Shown in pieces: positions 6,542-11,996 of a stretch of 11,996 nucleotides of DNA. Source of the stretch: Geodermatophilaceae bacterium (GTDB lineage: Bacteria > Actinomycetota > Actinomycetes > Mycobacteriales > Geodermatophilaceae); contig JACCSC010000176.1 in the NCBI GenBank assembly GCA_013813215.1, forward strand, positions 1 through 11,996, written 5' to 3'. The notes under the pieces are model-generated. The model was not told the origin of the DNA. It saw nothing but the letters and a program-made list of their open reading frames with translations, and did not search any database. The position numbers and the translations under genes are program-made. How positions within the stretch are numbered: position 1 is the first letter of the stretch; the number at the start of each line of letters is the position of its first letter.

Positions 6542-9133
6542 ATGGACGTCCGCGCACCATGGGTGGAGCTGCGCGTCCACGGTGTGAGCGGTACGCCGGC
6601 CCAGGACATGCTCGGCTGCCGGGACGTCGTCCAGGTTGCGGGGGACGCCGACAGCAGCTTCTACCGGCCGGCGGACTCCCGGGGCCGCGAGCTCGACGGT
6701 GACGGTCACGTGATCGAGGCGTACCACTGGGGGAAGTTCACCTCGGGCTCCTGGCGCCAGGGGCTGTGGCTGGCCCTCCTGCCCTTCGGAATGGTCAATG
6801 CCGCGCAATTCATGCTCCCGCGTCCCGGACCGCCGCCGTCCGAGGCGCTGTTCGCCCAACCGGAGCAGGCGGCCAGTCCTCAGGTTCGCTCGGCCGCGCG
6901 TTGGCATGCCGTCGCCGGCGGGATGCTCAGGCTGATCGGGCTCGCCCTGACCTGCATGCTGCTGCTCTCGGTCACGGTTGTCCTGCTCGATCTGACCGCG
7001 TGGCAGTGGGTGCCTACCCGGTCCGGGCTGCGATGGGACGCCGTGCCCGGGTGGGCATCGGCCGCGGCGGTCCTCGGCTGCGCCGCCGTCCTGCTTTTCC
7101 TCGCCTCGTTCGGAAAGGAGAACCGGCGACGCGAACCGGCCGCGGCTCCCGAAGGGCAGAAGGGCGCCCCTGACGTCCCGCCGACCGACCTCGGCCGGGC
7201 CAGCTTCTTCCGCGGTGACCCGGACGCACCCGCGTTGCGCCACCTGCACGTCGCGGCCGGGCTGACGTTCCTGGCCCTGCTCGGTTTCGAGTCCGCCGCA
7301 GCGACGTGGGGCAGCTGGGCCAGCGGGGCCTGGCTCGCCCTCCTCGTGGTCGTCACCGTTTTCCTCGGCGATCCGGAGCGGGGGGCCCGCGGGATCGCTA
7401 CCGGCCGCTGGAAGTCCTGGCGCAGCGTGTGGCACGAGCGGATCCTGCCCGCGACGACCTGCCCCGTCCTCGTGATCTCCGGCCTGCTCACGCTGGTCGC
7501 GGCCGTCGCCTGCGCGGACCGCCCGCACTCCCTCACGCGGGCCACGGCCGCCGCCCCGGGCATCGACGGTGCTGCCTTCGGTGTCCTGATCGTCTGTGTC
7601 AGCGGCATCGCTGTGCTGTTCCTGGCCTGCGGTGTGCTGGCCGTGCGGACCCGGACCACGGGACCCGCCGCGCCGCCGGCGCCGTACCAGCGCTTCGCGA
7701 TGGGCATGACGGCCGCCTTGCTGTCCTCGATCGGCGTCTTCCTGGGCGTCGGCTACGCCGCCGCCGTCTGCTACGCCTGGGCCTCGTTCCTGAACCGCGG
7801 TGACGGGCCAGAGGTCGAGGTACCCCCGCTGTTGCAGCGTGTCGCCTACGCCTGGGGACTGACAGTCCTGCTCCTGCTCCTCGTCGTCGTGGCCGTGCTG
7901 GTGATGGCGCGCTGCCGGCACCGGGAGTTCGTGGACCGGGCGAGGGCCGCCTTCACCTTCGGCGGCGAGCCCCGCTGCCGACTGCCGGAGCGCTGGCTGC
8001 CGAAGGTGGCCACCGGGATGTTCCGGGCCCGGTTGAAGAACCTTCTCGAGCCCTTGGTATGGCTGCTCACCTCGGTCGGCATCGTGCTGTCGCTGGCCGC
8101 CGGGATCGAGTACTGGCTGAGCCGGGACGTGGACGGGCGCTGCTCCACCCGCGAGCTGTTCGGGCCGTTGCGGTGGTTGAGCGAGCCGCAGAAGTGCGAC
8201 AGCCGCAACCTCGTGATCGGCCTGGGCACGCTGGCGCTGCTCGGGCTGGCCACCGGCCTGCTGTTGCTCGGCCGCGGGGCAGTCCGCAAGCAGTCGCTGC
8301 GTCGCGGCGTCAATGTGGTGTGGGACGTGATCGCCTTTTGGCCGCGGGCGGTGCACCCGTTCGTGCCGCCGCCTTACTCCCAGCTGGCCGTGGCCGACCT
8401 GCGGCAGCGGATCCGCTGGCACCTGGGGGCCGGTCCGGTGACTACGGCGCCGAGCCCCGCGCCGGCGTCGCACGTCGTCGTCGCCGCGCACAGCCAGGGC
8501 AGCCTCATCGCGCTGTCCGCGCTGCTCTGGCTGAGTGCCGAGGAACGGGCGCGGGTCGGCTTCCTCACGTTCGGCTCCCAACTGCAGGTGCAGTTCCCGC
8601 GGGCCTTCCCGGCGTACGTCGACGTGGAAGTGCTGCGCTGGTTGCTCGCGGCGTACGAGGGCCGCTGGCTCAACCTGTACCGGGACACCGACGCCATTGC
8701 CGGACCGGTCCTGAGCTGGCGGCACTCACCGGATCGGCTGGGGACGCAGGCCACGTCATGCCGGCTCGACACCGGGATGCGGGTCGAGGAGGACGACATC
8801 GACCCCCGCACCGGCCGGCGGATCTGCGGGCCTGAATGGCGGGTGCTGGACCCCACCCCTTCCGATCCGGACCTGCAGACCGGACCGGTGGCGGTGCTGC
8901 GCGGGCACAGCGACTACCCGGCCGACCCGGACTGGTCGCTGGCGCTGGCAGCGGTCAGCCCGTCGCCGGCTGCCCCCGCCGCCCCTGCCGACGGGATCGG
9001 CCGGTCAGAGCCGGCCATCGACCCCGCGCCGGCCCCCCCTCCTGCGCCCGAGCTGCCTCCGCTCCGGCGGCGCACTCGGCCGGTCGACCACGGCCTCGCA
9101 CCGCCGTTCAGTGGGGGGCGAGCCGAGCGCTGA
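6542..9133 (+). CDS. Large polytopic membrane protein with alpha/beta-hydrolase (lipase-like) motifs
   Basis: An 863-residue integral membrane protein of a type I recall from actinobacterial genomes without an established function. The N-terminal cytoplasmic-looking part has VELRVHGVSGTP (8-19), like an oxyanion-loop HG motif, and VIEAYHWGKFTSG (57-69). About ten hydrophobic segments follow at roughly 73-91, 129-151, 171-190, 257-276, 304-324, 344-368, 387-412, 433-456, 504-526 and 556-577, with a charged loop near 191-235. The C-terminal soluble domain carries the nucleophile motif VVVAAHSQGS (645-654, S651), a likely acid in NLYRDTDAIAG (711-721, D715 or D717) and a candidate histidine in RGHSDYPADPDW (787-798, H789). 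The last 60 residues are Pro/Ala-rich. These motifs suggest an esterase or lipase acting at the membrane; the substrate is unknown. It follows ppk2 by 59 bp and may be cotranscribed, and it runs convergently into treY. Confidence 0.85.
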   Translation: MDVRAPWVELRVHGVSGTPAQDMLGCRDVVQVAGDADSSFYRPADSRGRELDGDGHVIEAYHWGKFTSGSWRQGLWLALLPFGMVNAAQFMLPRPGPPPSEALFAQPEQAASPQVRSAARWHAVAGGMLRLIGLALTCMLLLSVTVVLLDLTAWQWVPTRSGLRWDAVPGWASAAAVLGCAAVLLFLASFGKENRRREPAAAPEGQKGAPDVPPTDLGRASFFRGDPDAPALRHLHVAAGLTFLALLGFESAAATWGSWASGAWLALLVVVTVFLGDPERGARGIATGRWKSWRSVWHERILPATTCPVLVISGLLTLVAAVACADRPHSLTRATAAAPGIDGAAFGVLIVCVSGIAVLFLACGVLAVRTRTTGPAAPPAPYQRFAMGMTAALLSSIGVFLGVGYAAAVCYAWASFLNRGDGPEVEVPPLLQRVAYAWGLTVLLLLLVVVAVLVMARCRHREFVDRARAAFTFGGEPRCRLPERWLPKVATGMFRARLKNLLEPLVWLLTSVGIVLSLAAGIEYWLSRDVDGRCSTRELFGPLRWLSEPQKCDSRNLVIGLGTLALLGLATGLLLLGRGAVRKQSLRRGVNVVWDVIAFWPRAVHPFVPPPYSQLAVADLRQRIRWHLGAGPVTTAPSPAPASHVVVAAHSQGSLIALSALLWLSAEERARVGFLTFGSQLQVQFPRAFPAYVDVEVLRWLLAAYEGRWLNLYRDTDAIAGPVLSWRHSPDRLGTQATSCRLDTGMRVEEDDIDPRTGRRICGPEWRVLDPTPSDPDLQTGPVAVLRGHSDYPADPDWSLALAAVSPSPAAPAAPADGIGRSEPAIDPAPAPPPAPELPPLRRRTRPVDHGLAPPFSGGRAER

Positions 9134-9168
9134 CCTACCGCAGCACAAGCGGGGCCGCCTGGAGGTCA
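9131..9168. terminator. Possible bidirectional terminator between convergent genes
   Basis: Between the convergent stop codons TGACCT (9131-9136) pairs with AGGTCA (9163-9168); three of these six pairs follow simply from both stops being TGA. Inside, CCGC (9138-9141) pairs with GCGG (9149-9152) across a 7-nt loop. There is no T-run on either side. The location suits a shared terminator, but the structure is weak. Confidence 0.25.
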
Positions 9169-11454
9169 GTCGTTGACGAGCAGCGCCACCGGGTAGGTGG
9201 CCAGCAGCTCGGCGACCCGCCGGGCGCCGCCGCGGAACCGGGTGCCGGTGAAGACATCGGTCCACTCCCCATGCGGGATGTCGACTTCGGTCTCCAGCCA
9301 GCCGTCAGATGCGGCGAGCCTGAGCGGCAGCCGGGTCGCGATAGCAACCACACCGCCGCGGTCGAAGGCCACCACGTGTCGGCCCGCCGACCCCTGGCCG
9401 ATGATCGGCCGGTACGACGCCAGCTCCCGGGCGGCCCGCACCCGCAGCGCTCGGGACACCACCAGCAGCTTGACCGCACCGGACACGTCGACCGGCGGCT
9501 GCCACCCGTCGTCCAGTAGGGCCAGCAGCTCGCGGAGGTGCCCGAAGTCGACGAATCGCCGGTTGTCCGGGTCCACGAGCGAGTGGTCCCAGATCTCGCT
9601 GCCCTGGTACACGTCCGGCACGCCCGGCATCAGCAGCTGCAGCACCTTCATGCCCAGGGAGTTCACCCAGCCGAACTTCGCGATCCGGTCGACGACCAGC
9701 TCGATGCCCATGTCCGGATGGTCGTAGGCGGTGTCGACGAGGGCGTGGAGTCGGGTCTCGAACGCCGGATCCGGATCGGCCCACGACGTCGACACTCCGG
9801 CCTCGCGGGCCGCCTTCTCCGCGTAGGCGTGCGCCCGTTCGCGGTCCAGCGGCCAGGCGCCGACCAGGTTCTGCCAGATCAGGTGGGCCAGCGGAAGGTC
9901 GGGCAGGGGCGCCTTGGAGTTCCACTGTCGAACGACGCTCGCCCACGCGCCCGGGATCTCCGAGAGCACGGCCAAGCGCGCCCGGACGTCCTCGCTGCGC
10001 TTGGTGTCGTGGGTGGACAACGCGGTCATGCCGTCCGGCTCGCGCTCCTGCCGGGCCGCACAGGCGGCGTGGAAATCCGGGACGCTGAGCCCGAAGCGGG
10101 TCGGCTCGCCGCCGACCTCGTTGAGCGAGACCAGCCGGCTCCACCGGTAGAACGCGGTGTCCTCCACGCCCTTGGCCATCACCATGCCGCTCGTCTGCTG
10201 GAAGCGGATCGCGACCTCGTCGGCCGGATCGGACAGCCGCCGGTGCACCTCACCCAGCCGCTGCGCCAGGTCGGGCCGGCGGATACGGGCGGTGTCCAGG
10301 GCCTCCTGCAGGTGCTCGGCGCCGACCGGCAGATATGAGCGGTAGACCGGGAAGCAGGCGAGCAGCTCGGCCAGGGCGTCCTCAGAGCCCGGCACGTCGG
10401 GCAGCAGGCGAGCCAGCCGGCGTACCTCGGAGTTGAGGATGCCGTCGGCGATCCCGCGCTTGCAGCTGCGCTCCATCTCGGGGAAGTCGACCGGCCCTCC
10501 GGACAGCTCCGAGTCCAGCTCGGTCAGGGCTTGCTCGCCCTCGGAGTCCAGGAAGACTCCGCCCACCTCGTTGAGGGCGTCGTAGCCGGTGCTCCCGGCC
10601 ACCGGCCACGAAGGCGGCAGCGTCTCACCGGCCTGCAGGATCTTCTCCACGACCAGCCAGCTGTCGGGCGCGGCGGCGGCGAGGCGATCCAGGTATCCGC
10701 CCGGATCGGCCAGCCCGTCGGGATGGTCGATCCGCAGCCCCTCGACCGCGCCGCTGGTCACCCACTGCAGGATCAGTTCGTGTGCGGCGTCGAAGGTGTC
10801 CGGCCGCTCCGCGGTGACCGCGGCCAGGTCGTTGACGGCGAAGAAGCGCCGGTAGTTCAGGTCGGTGTCGGCCCGCCGCCAGGACACCAGCTCGTAGTGC
10901 TGGCGGTCGTGCACCTGCCGCGGCGTACCGCCCTCGTCCTCGGTCGCCGGGTCCAACGGGTAGCGGTGCCCGTAGTAGCGCAGCTCGCCCTGCTGGAGCG
11001 TGAAGTCGTCGAGCGCGAGCGGGGAGTCGGCCAGCACCGGGATCCGTAGCCGCTGGCCGGCTGCGTCCCAGTCGATGTCGAACGCCGCGGCGTACCGGGA
11101 CTCCCGGCCATGCCGCAGCACGTCCCACCACCACTCGTTCTCCTCCGGCGCCCCGACGCCCATGTGGTTGGGCACGATGTCGACCACCAGTCCCAACCCG
11201 TGGTCGCGCAGCGCCGCATCCAGCACCGCGAAACCCTCGGGCCCCCCGCGGCCGGCGTCCACGCTCCCGAAGTCCACGGTGTCGTAACCGTGCGCCGATC
11301 CGGGCGTCGCGGACAGCAGCGGCGAGGAGTACAGATGCGAGACGCCCAGCTCGCGCAGGTAGTCCACCAGGGCCGCGGCGTGGTGCAAGGTGAACGTCGG
11401 ACTGATCTGCAGCCGGTACGTCGAGCATGGCGTCGAGCCGCGCAGGCCCGTCAC
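9166..11454 (-). CDS. treY: Maltooligosyl trehalose synthase
   Basis: Intramolecular transglucosidase (EC 5.4.99.15) that turns the reducing-end alpha-1,4 linkage of a maltodextrin into an alpha,alpha-1,1 linkage, making the substrate of TreZ; cytoplasmic. The 762-residue length fits the family. The N-terminal STYRLQ (11-16) starts the GH13 barrel; region I VDIVPNHMG (91-99), region II GLRIDHPDGL (239-248, nucleophile D243), region III WLVVEKIL (266-273, acid/base E270) and region IV STHDTKRSEDVRARL with HDTKR at 482-486 are all present. The family-typical KGVEDTAFYRW (428-438) is intact, and GVPDVYQGSE lies near the C-terminal side. The start is GTG at 11454, whose GTGA overlaps the TGA of treX, implying translational coupling. 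Downstream it meets the convergent membrane hydrolase gene after 32 bp instead of running into treZ. Confidence 0.97.
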   Translation of the reverse strand: MTGLRGSTPCSTYRLQISPTFTLHHAAALVDYLRELGVSHLYSSPLLSATPGSAHGYDTVDFGSVDAGRGGPEGFAVLDAALRDHGLGLVVDIVPNHMGVGAPEENEWWWDVLRHGRESRYAAAFDIDWDAAGQRLRIPVLADSPLALDDFTLQQGELRYYGHRYPLDPATEDEGGTPRQVHDRQHYELVSWRRADTDLNYRRFFAVNDLAAVTAERPDTFDAAHELILQWVTSGAVEGLRIDHPDGLADPGGYLDRLAAAAPDSWLVVEKILQAGETLPPSWPVAGSTGYDALNEVGGVFLDSEGEQALTELDSELSGGPVDFPEMERSCKRGIADGILNSEVRRLARLLPDVPGSEDALAELLACFPVYRSYLPVGAEHLQEALDTARIRRPDLAQRLGEVHRRLSDPADEVAIRFQQTSGMVMAKGVEDTAFYRWSRLVSLNEVGGEPTRFGLSVPDFHAACAARQEREPDGMTALSTHDTKRSEDVRARLAVLSEIPGAWASVVRQWNSKAPLPDLPLAHLIWQNLVGAWPLDRERAHAYAEKAAREAGVSTSWADPDPAFETRLHALVDTAYDHPDMGIELVVDRIAKFGWVNSLGMKVLQLLMPGVPDVYQGSEIWDHSLVDPDNRRFVDFGHLRELLALLDDGWQPPVDVSGAVKLLVVSRALRVRAARELASYRPIIGQGSAGRHVVAFDRGGVVAIATRLPLRLAASDGWLETEVDIPHGEWTDVFTGTRFRGGARRVAELLATYPVALLVND

Positions 11455-11996
11455 TCGGTCCTGCGCAGGACGATCAGGGACCGTCCGGGCAGCGGCATTG
11501 TCGCGCCCCCCGGGTAGCCGTTCTCGTGCGTGGTCAGCGTGGTGTCCACCTGGACCTCCCAGCGCTTGGCGTACTCCTCCGCCGGAAGCGTGACGTCTAC
11601 CGGCCCGTCGTGCCCGTTGAAGCAGAGCAGGAAACTGTCGTCGGTGATCCGCTCGCCGCGGGTGTCGGTGCTCTGAATGCCCAATCCGTTCACGAATACG
11701 GTGACCGCCTGGCCGAAGCCCGAACCCCAGTCCTCCTCCGTCATCTCCTCACCGGCCGGCGTCAACCAGACGATGTCCGACAGCGGCTCACCCTGGCCGC
11801 GGCGGACCGGTCGCCCGTCGAAGAAGCGACGGCGGCGGAAGACCGGGTGGGCCCGGCGCAGCGCGACGAGCTGGGCGGTGAACGACACCAGGTCCTGGGC
11901 CATCGCGGTCCAGTCGATCCAGGTGAGTTCGTTGTCCTGGCAGTAGGTGTTGTTGTTGCCGCCTTGGCTCCGCCCGGCCTCGTCCCCGTACAGGAT
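11451..11996 (-). CDS. treX: Glycogen debranching enzyme TreX/GlgX type (5' part beyond window)
   Basis: Only the last 181 codons are in the window; the frame is open to the right edge. Debranching enzymes of this GH13 family hydrolyse alpha-1,6 branches of glycogen, supplying linear maltodextrins to TreY. The visible start ILYGDEAGRSQGGNNNTY (in-window residues 1-18) followed by CQDNELTWIDW is the highly conserved block near the end of the catalytic barrel. LRRAHPVFRRRRFF and the beta-strand C-terminal domain, with DDSFLLCFNGH and GRSLIVLRR, follow. It overlaps treY by 4 nt and transcription runs from it into treY. The internal ATG at 11903 is not a real start because the conserved block lies upstream of it. 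The name treX rather than glgX rests on the treY neighbourhood. Confidence 0.95.
   Translation of the reverse strand: MLYGDEAGRSQGGNNNTYCQDNELTWIDWTAMAQDLVSFTAQLVALRRAHPVFRRRRFFDGRPVRRGQGEPLSDIVWLTPAGEEMTEEDWGSGFGQAVTVFVNGLGIQSTDTRGERITDDSFLLCFNGHDGPVDVTLPAEEYAKRWEVQVDTTLTTHENGYPGGATMPLPGRSLIVLRRTE

Noticed and set aside
6509..8725. A 738-codon open frame on the minus strand opposite the membrane hydrolase gene
   Set aside because: Its translation is low-complexity, rich in Gly, Arg, Gln and Pro, with no recognisable domain, and it mirrors a gene with clear motifs; long antisense frames are expected at this GC content.
1..11996. Insertion sequence, phage, CRISPR, tRNA or toxin-antitoxin elements
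   Set aside because: No transposase or integrase motifs, direct-repeat arrays, tRNA-like clover patterns or paired small genes were seen; nearly all the sequence is explained by nine genes.

Overview
The window is high-GC DNA with strong GC3 bias, many GTG starts and actinobacterial-type genes: the TreX/TreY/TreZ route, a LigC-type ATP-dependent DNA ligase and a class III-like PPK2. It most likely comes from an actinomycete chromosome (Actinomycetota). I cannot place it to genus, and I see no rRNA, tRNA, IS element, CRISPR array or phage gene.

Layout, left to right. (1) Positions 1-665, minus: 5' part of an ATP-dependent DNA ligase of the LigC type, cut by the left edge. (2) 831-1574, minus: a stand-alone RibD C-terminal-type (pyrimidine) reductase. 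(3) 1525-2679, minus: an O-antigen-ligase/polymerase-like polytopic membrane protein whose 3' end overlaps the reductase. (4) 2676-3764, minus: an unrecognised bitopic protein with a large extracytoplasmic part, joined to (3) by a GTGA overlap. (5) 3830-5590, minus: treZ. (6) 5643-6482, plus, divergent from treZ: a polyphosphate:nucleotide phosphotransferase (PPK2). (7) 6542-9133, plus: an 863-residue membrane protein with alpha/beta-hydrolase motifs at both ends. (8) 9166-11454, minus: treY. (9) 11451-11996, minus: 3' end of treX (glgX-like debranching enzyme), overlapping treY by 4 nt.

Working together: TreX debranches glycogen or maltodextrin, TreY isomerises the reducing-end glucose to a trehalosyl unit and TreZ cleaves off trehalose, so the window holds two complete enzymes and part of the third. 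The set is split: an oppositely oriented two-gene block (PPK2 plus membrane hydrolase) sits between treY and treZ. PPK2 moves phosphate between polyphosphate and nucleotides, so the locus combines two storage or stress polymers, glycogen/trehalose and polyphosphate; that link is inference from position.

Least explained are the membrane hydrolase, whose catalytic motifs are separated by about ten predicted membrane segments, and the orphan pair of O-antigen-ligase-like protein plus bitopic extracytoplasmic protein, whose third codon positions look less GC-rich than treZ. No stretch over 300 bases lacks a gene; the largest gap is 666-830.
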